Below are positions 9,083 to 17,226 of a stretch of DNA of 64,000 bases, piece after piece. The number at the start of each line of letters is the position of its first letter. The first letter of the stretch is position 1. The stretch spans positions 1 to 64,000 of the forward strand of contig NZ_JAIQZE010000007.1 in the NCBI RefSeq assembly GCF_020164595.1. The letters are read 5' to 3'. This stretch comes from Psychroflexus longus. Its GTDB lineage: Bacteria > Bacteroidota > Bacteroidia > Flavobacteriales > Flavobacteriaceae. A program made the position numbers and the translations under genes. The notes beneath the pieces were generated by a model that made no database searches, was not told where the DNA came from, and worked only from the letters and a program-made list of their open reading frames with translations.

Positions 9083-9108
9083 AAGCCGATACATCGCTAT
9101 ATCGGCTT
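9083..9108 (-). terminator. Terminator of lpdA
   Basis: A 9-bp stem (9083-9091 with 9100-9108) with an A run on the plus-strand left side gives a T-tract in the minus direction. It lies 23 bases beyond the lpdA stop codon. Confidence 0.7.
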
Positions 9109-9130
9109 GATTATAATTTAAAACTTAATT

Positions 9131-10537
9131 TTATATGTGTAAAGCTCTGTCGCCAGTGGCGGCTAAGGCAGCTTCTTTCACAGCCTCTGCATAAGTTGGG
9201 TGAGCGTGGCTCATTCTTGCAATATCCTCGGCACTCGCTCGGAATTCCATAGCCGTCACTGCTTCTGCGATAAGATCTGCGACTCGGGCACCTACCATGT
9301 GTACGCCAAGAACTTCGTCGGTTTTCTTATCTGAAAAGATTTTTACAAATCCATCAACATCTCCACTTGCTCTAGAACGCCCCAAAGCCCTCATCGGAAA
9401 TTTACCGGTATTGAAATCGATGTTTTCGTCTTTCAATTGATCTTCGTTCTTTCCAACTGAAGCGACTTCTGGCCAGGTGTAAACTACGTTAGGAATCAAG
9501 TTGTAATCGATATGTGGTTTTTGACCTGCAATTACTTCAGCGACAAAAGTTCCTTCTTCTTCGGCTTTGTGAGCCAACATTAAGCCTTCCACAACATCTC
9601 CAATGGCGTAGATGTTTTCTGTAGAAGTCTGAAGTTTTTTATTGACAACAACTTTTCCATTATCATTTATTTCCACTCCAGCTTTATCGGCATTTAAGCC
9701 ATCTGTATAAGGACGTCTTCCCACAGAAACTAAGCAATAGTCACCTTTGAATTCAACTTCTTTACCGTTTTTATCGTCTGCTTTTACGATGACTTCATCG
9801 CCTTTACGCTCCACAGATTTTACTTTGTGGGATAGCATGAATTTAGCTTTCTGCTTTTTCATGGCTTTCATCAATTCCTTGCTTTGGTCTTTATCCATGC
9901 CAGGAATAATACGGTCCATATACTCAATCACAGTTACTTCTGCCCCTAGTCTTTTGTATACCTGACCAAGTTCAAGGCCAATAACTCCACCACCAATCAT
10001 GATCAGGTGTTTTGGAATTTCTTTGAGGGAAAGAGCTTCGGTAGAAGTGATGATTCGTTCTTTATCGATGTCTATAAATGGTAGACTAGATGGTTTACTA
10101 CCTGTGGCTATGATAGTATTTTTGGCCTCAATTTCTGTTTCCTTACCATTATTATCTGTAACGATGATATGTGTTTTGTCTTTGAAAGATCCCACACCTT
10201 GTAAAGATTCAATATTGTTTTTATCCATGAGGAAATCAATTCCTTTAGTTGTTTGGTCTACAACTCCAGACTTGCGTTTCATCATATTTTCTAGATTGAC
10301 TTTGACTTCTCCAGAAATATCTATACCGTGTTCTTCAAAATGTTTTATGGCGTCTTCGTAGTGATGGGAAGAATCCAGTAATGCTTTGGAAGGGATGCAA
10401 CCTACATTAAGGCAGGTTCCACCTTTGGTGGCGTACTTTTCAATAATTACTGTTTTTAGACCTAGCTGTGCGCAACGGATGGCTGCTACATATCCTCCAG
10501 GTCCAGAGCCAATTACGGCTACATCATATGAGTTCAT
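9131..10537 (-). CDS. lpdA: Dihydrolipoyl dehydrogenase (E3)
   Basis: This flavoprotein re-oxidises dihydrolipoamide with NAD as the shared E3 of pyruvate, 2-oxoglutarate and branched-chain 2-oxoacid dehydrogenase complexes and the glycine cleavage system. The 468 residues contain the FAD site IGSGPGGYVAAIR (about 9-21), the redox disulfide in GGTCLNVGCIPSK (near 40-52), the NAD site IGGGVIGLELG (near 181) and the C-terminal HAHPTYAEAV with the catalytic His-Glu pair. Length and N-terminus are typical. It is not next to E1/E2 genes here, which suggests a shared E3. A consensus promoter lies at 10571-10600. Confidence 0.97.
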   Translation of the reverse strand: MNSYDVAVIGSGPGGYVAAIRCAQLGLKTVIIEKYATKGGTCLNVGCIPSKALLDSSHHYEDAIKHFEEHGIDISGEVKVNLENMMKRKSGVVDQTTKGIDFLMDKNNIESLQGVGSFKDKTHIIVTDNNGKETEIEAKNTIIATGSKPSSLPFIDIDKERIITSTEALSLKEIPKHLIMIGGGVIGLELGQVYKRLGAEVTVIEYMDRIIPGMDKDQSKELMKAMKKQKAKFMLSHKVKSVERKGDEVIVKADDKNGKEVEFKGDYCLVSVGRRPYTDGLNADKAGVEINDNGKVVVNKKLQTSTENIYAIGDVVEGLMLAHKAEEEGTFVAEVIAGQKPHIDYNLIPNVVYTWPEVASVGKNEDQLKDENIDFNTGKFPMRALGRSRASGDVDGFVKIFSDKKTDEVLGVHMVGARVADLIAEAVTAMEFRASAEDIARMSHAHPTYAEAVKEAALAATGDRALHI

Positions 10538-10570
10538 AAAATGAATTTTGGTTTCTAAAAATGCGTATTA

Positions 10571-10600
10571 CAAATTTACACCTTCTATCACAAAGGGCAA
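10571..10600 (-). promoter_or_regulatory. Promoter of lpdA
   Basis: Read on the minus strand: TTG (10598-10600), a 19-base spacer and TAAATTTG (10571-10578), an exact match to the Bacteroidota promoter consensus, 34 bases before the lpdA start codon. Confidence 0.75.
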
Positions 10601-10791
10601 TTGAATCCGTTGAAATCCTTGTTAAATTCTTATATATCCTCTAAATTTATTTAATTGTAAGAATCTAAAGTTTTTTGAACATTTCGTTTTGAAAAAAAAA
10701 TAACCAAACATTGATTGAGGAATAAACTAAAGGTTTGTTTTGTGAAATAAGCCACAAAATTGTAACATTACGTCGATTTTAAACCTTTGAC

Positions 10792-12264
10792 ATGAGTGAA
10801 TCCTCAACTGCACCTGAAGAAGACACATCCCACACAAAAATAAGACTTAGCATTTGGCAAGCACTAATCCCGGTTCTTGCTCTCATTGCCATGCTAGCGT
10901 ACAACGTATTTGTTTATGGTGATGATGCACTTGCAGGATCCAATCAATTTATTCTTTTGCTGGGCGCAGCTGTTGCGGCGATTGTTGGGGCTTCAAAAGG
11001 CGCTAAGTTTGAATCCATGATTGAAGATGTGGCCAAAAACATTAAGTCCACAACAGAGCCCATCTTAATTCTGTTGATGGTAGGTGCACTAGCTGGGACA
11101 TGGCTGCTAAGTGGTATCATACCCACTATGATATACTATGGATTACAAATTCTAAATCCTACTATATTTCTGGCAGCTTGTGTTATCATTTGCTCTGTAA
11201 TTTCAGTTGCTACAGGCAGTAGCTGGACGACTTCCGCCACTGTAGGCATTGCTTTAATCGGTATTGCAGAAGCTCTTGGAGTTTCTGTTGCGATGACAGC
11301 AGGTGCTGTTTTATCCGGAGGTTATTTTGGAGATAAACTGTCTCCGATGAGTGATACCACCAATTTGGCGCCTGCCATGGCAGGAACAGATTTGTTTACA
11401 CATATTCGGTATATGACCATCACAACGGTGCCCACCATTATTGTAACTTTAATTATCTTTATTATTATTGGTTTAAATTTAGATACCTCAGGACAAACCG
11501 ACCCTACTGAAATAATAGGGAGTATTGAGGCTTCTTTTAATGTTTCGGGATGGCTGTTTGTAGTTCCGATACTGGTTATCATATTAATCGTAAAGAAAAC
11601 ACCGCCACTTATCGCACTTCTTATAGGAACTCTTCTGGCTGCGCTTGCAGCACTTATTTTTCAGCCAGATTTGGTCAAAATGATTGGAGGAGGAGAGGTG
11701 CTAACTTTTGAAACAGCTTATCGCGGAATTATAGATGCGATCACGGTAAATATTACCATACCAACAGAAAATGAATCTCTACAAGACTTATTTTCTGCTG
11801 GAGGTATGTATGGCATGTTAGGGACAATTTGGCTGATTATTTGCGCCATGGTTTTTGGTGGAATTATGGATGCAATTGGTGCTTTAGAACGTATTAGTGA
11901 AGCATTACTGAATTTATTCACGTCCACTTTTGGTTTGTTTTTCAGTACCGTTTCAAGTTGTTTGGCCTTGAATCTTACTGCTTCAGACCAATATCTTGCG
12001 ATTGTAGTACCAGGTAAAATGTTTGCAAAAGCTTATGAGAAAAAAGGATTAGCTCCAGAAAACTTAAGCCGAACTTTGGAGGATTCTGGTACGGTAACTT
12101 CGGTTTTAATACCCTGGAATACTTGTGGAGCATATCATAGTGGAGTTCTTGGCGTTCCCGTCGTAGATTATTTCTTCTACGCTATTTTTAATTATTTAAG
12201 CCCATTCGTCACTTTGATTTTTGCTGCATTCAATATCAAAATAAGACAATTGACGAAAAATTAA
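10792..12264 (+). CDS. nhaC: NhaC family Na+/H+ antiporter
   Basis: The 490-residue inner-membrane protein belongs to the NhaC family of sodium/proton (or related carboxylate/sodium) exchangers. Eleven or more hydrophobic segments are visible. The family core SSWTTSATVGIALIGIAEALG near residue 143 and GAVLSGGYFGDKLSPMSDTTNLAPA near 171 are both present and carry the conserved Asp residues. In a marine organism its expected job is Na+ extrusion and pH homeostasis, although some NhaC-like proteins exchange malate and lactate. bshB1 begins 6 bases downstream and is probably co-transcribed. Substrate is inferred from the family. Confidence 0.9.
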   Translation: MSESSTAPEEDTSHTKIRLSIWQALIPVLALIAMLAYNVFVYGDDALAGSNQFILLLGAAVAAIVGASKGAKFESMIEDVAKNIKSTTEPILILLMVGALAGTWLLSGIIPTMIYYGLQILNPTIFLAACVIICSVISVATGSSWTTSATVGIALIGIAEALGVSVAMTAGAVLSGGYFGDKLSPMSDTTNLAPAMAGTDLFTHIRYMTITTVPTIIVTLIIFIIIGLNLDTSGQTDPTEIIGSIEASFNVSGWLFVVPILVIILIVKKTPPLIALLIGTLLAALAALIFQPDLVKMIGGGEVLTFETAYRGIIDAITVNITIPTENESLQDLFSAGGMYGMLGTIWLIICAMVFGGIMDAIGALERISEALLNLFTSTFGLFFSTVSSCLALNLTASDQYLAIVVPGKMFAKAYEKKGLAPENLSRTLEDSGTVTSVLIPWNTCGAYHSGVLGVPVVDYFFYAIFNYLSPFVTLIFAAFNIKIRQLTKN

Positions 12265-12270
12265 TTCAAT

Positions 12271-12987
12271 ATGAAATTAGACATATTAGCTATTGGAGCC
12301 CATCCAGATGATGTAGAACTGAGTTGTTCCGGGACTTTGGCTAAAGAAATAAGCAAAGGAAAAAAAGTTGGAATTTTAGACCTAACTCGTGGTGAGCTTG
12401 GTACCAGGGGAACGGCAGAAACCCGGGATGAAGAGGCAAAAAATGCTGCTGAAATCCTGGGGGTAAGCGTTAGGAAAAACCTTGAATTTAGTGATGGGTT
12501 CTTTACGAACAATACGGCGCACCAACTCGAAATTATCAAAATACTAAGAAAATACAGACCTGATGTTATTTTATGTAATGCTATACATGATAGGCACATC
12601 GATCATGGCAAAGGAAGTCAACTGGTAAGTGATGCTTGTTTTTTGAGTGGTTTAAAAAAAATAGAAACTATTTACGAAGGCAATTCTCAAAAGGAATGGA
12701 GGCCGAAACATGTTTACCACTATATACAATGGTATGATATAGAGCCTGATATAGTTGTAGATATATCTGGTTTTATGAACAAGAAATTAGAATGTGTGAA
12801 AGCTTATAAAACTCAGTTTTATGATATCAAAAGTAAAGAACCTCAAACTCCAATTTCTAGTTCCAACTTTTTTGATAGTATAACTTACCGAGCCAGAAAC
12901 CTTGGTCGTATTATTGGCACCGAGCATGCAGAGGGCTATACCGTTGAGCGCTATCCGGCTGTAGATTCTATTTTTGATTTAGTTTAA
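12271..12987 (+). CDS. bshB1: Bacillithiol biosynthesis deacetylase BshB1
   Basis: BshB1 removes the acetyl group from GlcNAc-malate to give GlcN-malate, the second step of bacillithiol synthesis, in the cytoplasm. The 238-residue protein has the LmbE-family zinc site: AHPDDVE near residue 14 and the distal HDRHIDHGKG near 109. LTRGELGTRGTAETR is typical of the BshB1 branch and separates it from the mycothiol enzymes. The C-terminus (GRIIGTEHAEGYTVERYP) is complete. A strong terminator follows at 13016-13047. bshA and bshC are not in the window. Confidence 0.95.
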   Translation: MKLDILAIGAHPDDVELSCSGTLAKEISKGKKVGILDLTRGELGTRGTAETRDEEAKNAAEILGVSVRKNLEFSDGFFTNNTAHQLEIIKILRKYRPDVILCNAIHDRHIDHGKGSQLVSDACFLSGLKKIETIYEGNSQKEWRPKHVYHYIQWYDIEPDIVVDISGFMNKKLECVKAYKTQFYDIKSKEPQTPISSSNFFDSITYRARNLGRIIGTEHAEGYTVERYPAVDSIFDLV

Positions 12988-13015
12988 AAAAGTAAAATAG
13001 GGCTTTAAAACATCA

Positions 13016-13047
13016 CCCTGTTCCGAGTCCTCGGGACAGGGTTTTTT
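13016..13047 (+). terminator. Terminator of nhaC-bshB1
   Basis: A GC-rich 12-bp stem (13016-13027 with 13030-13041, one T-G pair) is followed by six T residues (13042-13047), 28 bases after the bshB1 stop. It separates this operon from the acetate locus. Confidence 0.85.
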
Positions 13048-13133
13048 GATGAAAATTTCTAAACCATAAATTATTCAATTGGTAGTGAAAAATTATGTTG
13101 CTAAATTGATATATTTATGCAAAATTAATATAT

Positions 13134-13547
13134 ATGGATTTTTGTCCTCAATGTCAATCTGATAAAATCGTAAAAAGTGGTGTTATAAATAGCCGCCAAC
13201 GCTATAAATGTAAGTCGTGTAATTACTTTTTTACTGTTAATAAGTTGGGAAAAAAAATTGATCAATACTATGTCACTAAGGCTCTCCAGCTTTATTTAGA
13301 AGGATTGACTTATCGTGAAATTGAACGAATTTTAGGAGTCTCTCACGTAAGTGTTATGAATTGGGTGAGAAAATACAACATTCATAAAGTTCAAAATACA
13401 GGTTTTCATCCTACTTATAAGATATTAAGTCAGACTGAACTTGAGCAATTCTTTTCTTCTTCAGAAAATACCAAAGGTTCTGGTATGATTGTAACTGAAC
13501 TTGGGGATAAATTTATGATGATTAAATGGGAACGGTTCAGAGAATAA
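13134..13547 (+). CDS. IS1/InsA-like zinc-ribbon and HTH protein without transposase catalytic domain, possible regulator
   Basis: The 137-residue protein looks like the DNA-binding half of an IS1/IS1595-type transposase. A zinc ribbon uses C4-x2-C7 and C26-x2-C29. A helix-turn-helix region follows at about 46-85 (LEGLTYREIERILGVSHVSVMNW). The last 50 residues are low in motif content and hold no DDE catalytic residues. No terminal inverted repeats or target duplications were seen around it, and no second transposase frame follows. Frame and codon use look intact, which argues for a domesticated DNA-binding protein, not a dead element. It lies 113 bases upstream of the porin-symporter operon on the same strand, so I infer a role in its regulation. 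A solo InsA-like remnant is the alternative. Confidence 0.7.
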   Translation: MDFCPQCQSDKIVKSGVINSRQRYKCKSCNYFFTVNKLGKKIDQYYVTKALQLYLEGLTYREIERILGVSHVSVMNWVRKYNIHKVQNTGFHPTYKILSQTELEQFFSSSENTKGSGMIVTELGDKFMMIKWERFRE

Positions 13548-13609
13548 ATATATTCTTTAACTGAAATATATATTTAATTTTATTTAACAAATAAATTATT
13601 TGAAGTTCG

Positions 13610-13656
13610 TAACAAGTTATTAGCAAAGAATGCTATAATAAATTGAAAACTTGTTA
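13610..13656 (+). promoter_or_regulatory. Nested inverted repeats in the porin leader
   Basis: A 9-bp inverted repeat, TAACAAGTT (13610-13618) with AACTTGTTA (13648-13656), encloses a second, TAGCA-aagaa-TGCTA (13621-13635). The outer arm ends 4 bases before the porin ATG at 13661. In RNA this would fold next to the start codon; in DNA it could be a pair of operator half-sites. I see no convincing TAnnTTTG box here. Confidence 0.45.
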
Positions 13657-13660
13657 GGTA

Positions 13661-14875
13661 ATGAATTATAAAATTGCATTTTTATTAGTATTTACTGCTT
13701 TATTTAGTCATAATGCTATTTCTCAGGGTTCGCCTTATTACAAAGGTGGTTTTAAAATAAAATTTGATGACAACGACAATAAATACGTAAGGATTTTAAC
13801 TTGGGTCCAGACTCAAGCCAATTACTCAGATTCACGAGCAGAAGATCAAGCTGATATTTCTTTTCAACTGAGACGCGCAAGACTTCTTGTTTACGGTCAG
13901 ATCACAAAGGATTTTTTGGTCTTAACTCATATAGGGATCAATAGTTTAAACTCCTCGAATATGGAGCCAGTTGGTTCTGTAGGAACTCCTCAGGCGTTTA
14001 TGCACGATGCTTGGGCTCAATATAACGTTTCAGATCAGCACGTGATAGGTGGAGGCCTTCATTATTGGAACGGATTATCAAGATCAAATTCTCAAGGAAC
14101 TCTCAACTTGATGACCTTGGACAATAACCGAGCATCGTGGGCAACTTTAGGATTAACAGATCAATTTGCAAGGCATATAGGAGTATTTGCTAAAGGTAAT
14201 TTAGGAAAGCTCCAATATAATGTAGCTGTTAATGAAGCAATCGTCAATGGTCTTGATTCCAGACCGCTCTCAGACATTAGTGCTTCATATCAGGGAGCCA
14301 GTCTTCTTGGAACAGCAGAGGCTGGAAAAACGTTTACTGGATATTTTGCATACAATTTTTTCAATTTAGAAAGTAATTTTCTTCCTTACAAAGTTGGCAC
14401 TTACATGGGTACACAGCGTATTTTTAATGTGGGTGCCGGCTTTTTTCATCATCCTAATGGAGCTGTAATGCTTCAGAACGATCAACCTATTGGTGAGAAT
14501 GTCAATCTTTTTGCGGTTGATGCATTTTACGATGCTCCGGTGGGCAGCAACGGTTCAGCAATAACTGGGTATGCTATTTACCAATCCAATGATTATGGCA
14601 CAAATTATCTTTTTGGTCCTTATGCTTCTGGTGATATGCTTTATGGACACTTGGGTTATTTGTTACCTGGCTCAGAGTCAGCAAGATTTCAGCCTTACAC
14701 ATCCTATAATCACACTTTTATAGATGCTACCGATCAGGATAGAACCATTTTTGGTTTGGGAATCAACGCGTTTTTGAACGGCCATAATTCAAAACTTACA
14801 CTAGAATTTCAAAACGAAAGCTTCCAAAATCAAACTTTTAATAGAATTAATCTCCAAGCAATGATATACTTGTAA
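13661..14875 (+). CDS. Outer-membrane porin of the acetate-type symporter locus
   Basis: This is a 404-residue predicted beta-barrel. A signal peptide (residues 1-21, MNYKIAFLLVFTALFSHNA then ISQ) leads into GSPYYKGGFKIKF. Alternating polar/hydrophobic strands follow, including FQLRRARLLVYGQI, an arrangement common in phosphate-selective-type (OprO/OprP) and DcaP-like porins. There is no TonB box or plug domain, so passive diffusion is expected. The stop codon is 2 bases before the DUF4212 gene, so porin, small subunit and symporter form one operon. I infer that it admits the same organic acid as the symporter. The phosphate-porin label should not be read as phosphate specificity. Confidence 0.75.
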   Translation: MNYKIAFLLVFTALFSHNAISQGSPYYKGGFKIKFDDNDNKYVRILTWVQTQANYSDSRAEDQADISFQLRRARLLVYGQITKDFLVLTHIGINSLNSSNMEPVGSVGTPQAFMHDAWAQYNVSDQHVIGGGLHYWNGLSRSNSQGTLNLMTLDNNRASWATLGLTDQFARHIGVFAKGNLGKLQYNVAVNEAIVNGLDSRPLSDISASYQGASLLGTAEAGKTFTGYFAYNFFNLESNFLPYKVGTYMGTQRIFNVGAGFFHHPNGAVMLQNDQPIGENVNLFAVDAFYDAPVGSNGSAITGYAIYQSNDYGTNYLFGPYASGDMLYGHLGYLLPGSESARFQPYTSYNHTFIDATDQDRTIFGLGINAFLNGHNSKLTLEFQNESFQNQTFNRINLQAMIYL

Positions 14876-14877
14876 TT

Positions 14878-15147
14878 ATGGAAACAAACAACAAAAAACA
14901 GAAACACGCTACCGCCTACTGGAAAGAGAACCTGAAGTATCTGGCTATTCTTCTACCCATATGGTTTCTTGTATCCTATGGAGCAGGTATACTTTTCAAA
15001 GACTGGCTAGACCAGTTTCAAATTGGAGGCTTTAAAGTAGGCTTTTGGTTTGCACAACAAGGTTCCATCTACGTATTCATCATTTTGATTTTCGTCTACG
15101 TGAGGTTAATGAACAAATTAGATAAAAAATACGGATTCGATAAATAA
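14878..15147 (+). CDS. DUF4212 protein, small subunit of sodium:solute symporter
   Basis: The 89-residue protein has two hydrophobic helices (about 20-40, LAILLPIWFLVSYGAGILF, and 55-78, WFAQQGSIYVFIILIFVYVRL) with charged ends. It belongs to the DUF4212 family (TIGR03647, putative solute:sodium symporter small subunit), which is almost always encoded directly before a VC_2705-type symporter, as here with a 6-base gap. It probably forms a complex with the large subunit in the inner membrane; its exact role is not known. Confidence 0.93.
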   Translation: METNNKKQKHATAYWKENLKYLAILLPIWFLVSYGAGILFKDWLDQFQIGGFKVGFWFAQQGSIYVFIILIFVYVRLMNKLDKKYGFDK

Positions 15148-15153
15148 AAAACT

Positions 15154-16941
15154 ATGGATGCTCAAACACTAACTTACATTTTCGTCGGCGTTTCGTTCGC
15201 TATTTACATTGGAATAGCGATTTGGAGCCGTGCCGGTTCAACTAAAGAATTTTATGTTGCAGGTGGCGGTGTTTCGCCTTTGGCCAACGGTATGGCGACG
15301 GCTGCTGACTGGATGTCTGCAGCTTCATTTATATCCATGGCAGGTATTATTTCGTTTATGGGCTATGACGGCTCAGTATTCTTGATGGGCTGGACAGGCG
15401 GTTTTGTCCTCTTGGCATTGTTACTCGCGCCTTACTTAAGAAAGTTTGGAAAATTCACGGTTCCAGATTTTATTGGAGACCGATATTATTCCAAGACTGC
15501 TAGATTTGTGGCCGTATTTTGCGCGTTGATCGTTTCCTTTACTTACATCGCCGGTCAAATGCGTGGCGTTGGAGTTGTCTTTTCAAGATTTCTGGAAGTT
15601 GAAATTGAAACTGGAGTCATCATTGGTATGGTAATCGTTTTATTTTACGCAGTTCTGGGTGGCATGAAAGGAATCACTTATACACAAGTTGCACAATATT
15701 GTGTGCTGATTTTTGCTTTTCTGGTTCCTGCAATTTTCATTTCCTTCCAGGCTACAGGAAACCCTATTCCTATGTTTGGTATGGGAGATACACTGGCAAG
15801 TCAGCCCGATACCTACATGTTGGACAAACTTGACGGCTTAAGCAAGGAATTGGGTTTCAATGAATATACCGAAGGATCAAAAAGCATGATCGATGTTTTA
15901 GCGATAACTCTAGCTTTAATGGTTGGAACCGCTGGTTTGCCTCACGTTATTGTTAGATTCTTTACTGTCAAACGAGTAAAGGACGCACGTAAGTCTGCCG
16001 GATATGCCTTATTATTTATTGGTATTCTTTACATCACGGCTCCCGCAGTTGCTTCTTTTGGTAAATTGAATCTGATTGAAACTGTTAACCAAAAAGATTA
16101 CGCTGAAATGCCAGAATGGTTTACGACTTGGGAAGATCTTGGCCTATTGGCATGGACCGATAAAAACGGTGATGGAAAGATTCAATATTTAGGTAAAGCC
16201 AAAGAAGGAGGAGATGCCTTAACCGGAATACCTTCATTTAAAGATTCTGAAAGAGGAGAAAGTGGACAACGTTTAGTTACAAATCCTTCAGAAAATAAAA
16301 ATGAATTGTATGTGGATAATGATATAATGGTGATGGCCAATCCAGAGATCGCAGATCTTCCCAACTGGGTTTTTGCTTTAGTTGCTGCAGGCTGTTTAGC
16401 AGCTGCTTTGTCAACTGCTGCAGGTCTTTTGTTGGTAATTTCTTCTTCTGTATCTCATGATTTAATCAAAAAGATGGTGTATCCTAAAATTTCTGACAAA
16501 GGTGAATTGATCGCTGCTCGTCTTTCTGCAACAGGAGCAGTTGTGATTGCAGGTTATTTTGGAATCAATCCCCCGGGGTTTGTAGCTGCTGTTGTAGCGC
16601 TCGCCTTTGGCTTGGCTGCGGCTTCCTTTTTTCCAGCTATTATTTTGGGCATTTTTTACAAGCGCATGAATAAAGAAGGTGCCGTTGCCGGTATGATCGT
16701 TGGAATTTCACTCATGCTGTTTTATATGTTAAAATTTAAATTCGACTTCTTTGGAGGTGGAACTCAGGAAGATTGGTGGTTTGGAATTTCACCAGAAGGT
16801 TTTGGTACGGTGGCTATGATTTTCAACTTTATTGTGTCGATTGCCATCAGTAAATTTACTCCAGCACCTCCCGCTGATGTTCAGGAAATGGTAGAAAACG
16901 TGAGAATCCCTAGTGGAGCAAAAGAAGCTTCAGGCCATTAA
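15154..16941 (+). CDS. Sodium:solute symporter, VC_2705 subfamily, probable acetate/short-chain acid uptake
   Basis: This 595-residue member of the SSS family (SLC5 fold) is the large subunit partner of the preceding DUF4212 protein. Hydrophobic segments begin at residue 5. The region ATAADWMSAASFISMAG near 49 and the AALSTAAGLLLVISSSVSHDL segment near 415 are signatures of acetate permease ActP and its relatives. A hydrophilic insert at about 312-400 carries an EF-hand-like loop DKNGDGKIQY (residues 336-345, positions 16159-16188). The nearby fused acyl-CoA synthetase makes acetate or propionate the likely substrate, driven by Na+. A hairpin at 16955-16995 ends the operon. Confidence 0.9.
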   Translation: MDAQTLTYIFVGVSFAIYIGIAIWSRAGSTKEFYVAGGGVSPLANGMATAADWMSAASFISMAGIISFMGYDGSVFLMGWTGGFVLLALLLAPYLRKFGKFTVPDFIGDRYYSKTARFVAVFCALIVSFTYIAGQMRGVGVVFSRFLEVEIETGVIIGMVIVLFYAVLGGMKGITYTQVAQYCVLIFAFLVPAIFISFQATGNPIPMFGMGDTLASQPDTYMLDKLDGLSKELGFNEYTEGSKSMIDVLAITLALMVGTAGLPHVIVRFFTVKRVKDARKSAGYALLFIGILYITAPAVASFGKLNLIETVNQKDYAEMPEWFTTWEDLGLLAWTDKNGDGKIQYLGKAKEGGDALTGIPSFKDSERGESGQRLVTNPSENKNELYVDNDIMVMANPEIADLPNWVFALVAAGCLAAALSTAAGLLLVISSSVSHDLIKKMVYPKISDKGELIAARLSATGAVVIAGYFGINPPGFVAAVVALAFGLAAASFFPAIILGIFYKRMNKEGAVAGMIVGISLMLFYMLKFKFDFFGGGTQEDWWFGISPEGFGTVAMIFNFIVSIAISKFTPAPPADVQEMVENVRIPSGAKEASGH

Positions 16942-16954
16942 TATCCCTTATTAG

Positions 16955-16995
16955 TTCTCAAGAGTATGTTGCTAAAAAACACATGCTCTTGAGAA
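16955..16995 (+). terminator. Long hairpin between symporter and sensor-kinase operons
   Basis: A 15-bp stem (16955-16969 with 16981-16995, one T-G pair) with an 11-base loop is followed by a T/A-rich tract. It lies 13 bases past the symporter stop. It is probably a terminator, perhaps partial, allowing some read-through into the sensor kinase genes. Confidence 0.7.
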
Positions 16996-17028
16996 TTTTA
17001 ATTAAATTAAAAACTTATTTCTAATCGA

Positions 17029-17226
17029 ATGAAAAAAAGACACCAACAGAAACTTATTTTCTTAAGCTTCGGCTTGATTTTGCTTTTCAATATTCCTTTA
17101 GTGTTTGCTTTTAATAGGCTAAAATTAGTCTTGGGTTTCCCATTGTTTTATTTCTGTGTTTTCACCTTATGGTTGGCTAGTACTATAATTTCTTTCTCGA
17201 TTCTAAAAAAATACTCAGATCAATGA
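17029..17226 (+). CDS. Small two-helix membrane protein preceding the sensor kinase
   Basis: The 65-residue protein has a basic N-terminus (KKRHQQK) and two hydrophobic helices, about 9-27 (LIFLSFGLILLFNIPLVFA) and 36-58 (LGFPLFYFCVFTLWLASTII). The stop codon overlaps the start of the SLC5-type histidine kinase by four bases (ATGA), so translation is probably coupled. It resembles the DUF4212-type small subunit in size, topology and position before an SLC5-fold protein, although I see no clear sequence similarity. I infer an accessory subunit of the sensor. Confidence 0.75.
   Translation: MKKRHQQKLIFLSFGLILLFNIPLVFAFNRLKLVLGFPLFYFCVFTLWLASTIISFSILKKYSDQ

Noticed and set aside
13078-13660. 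Complete insertion sequence around the InsA-like gene
   Set aside because: No DDE catalytic domain, no second frame, and no terminal inverted repeats or target duplications could be seen.
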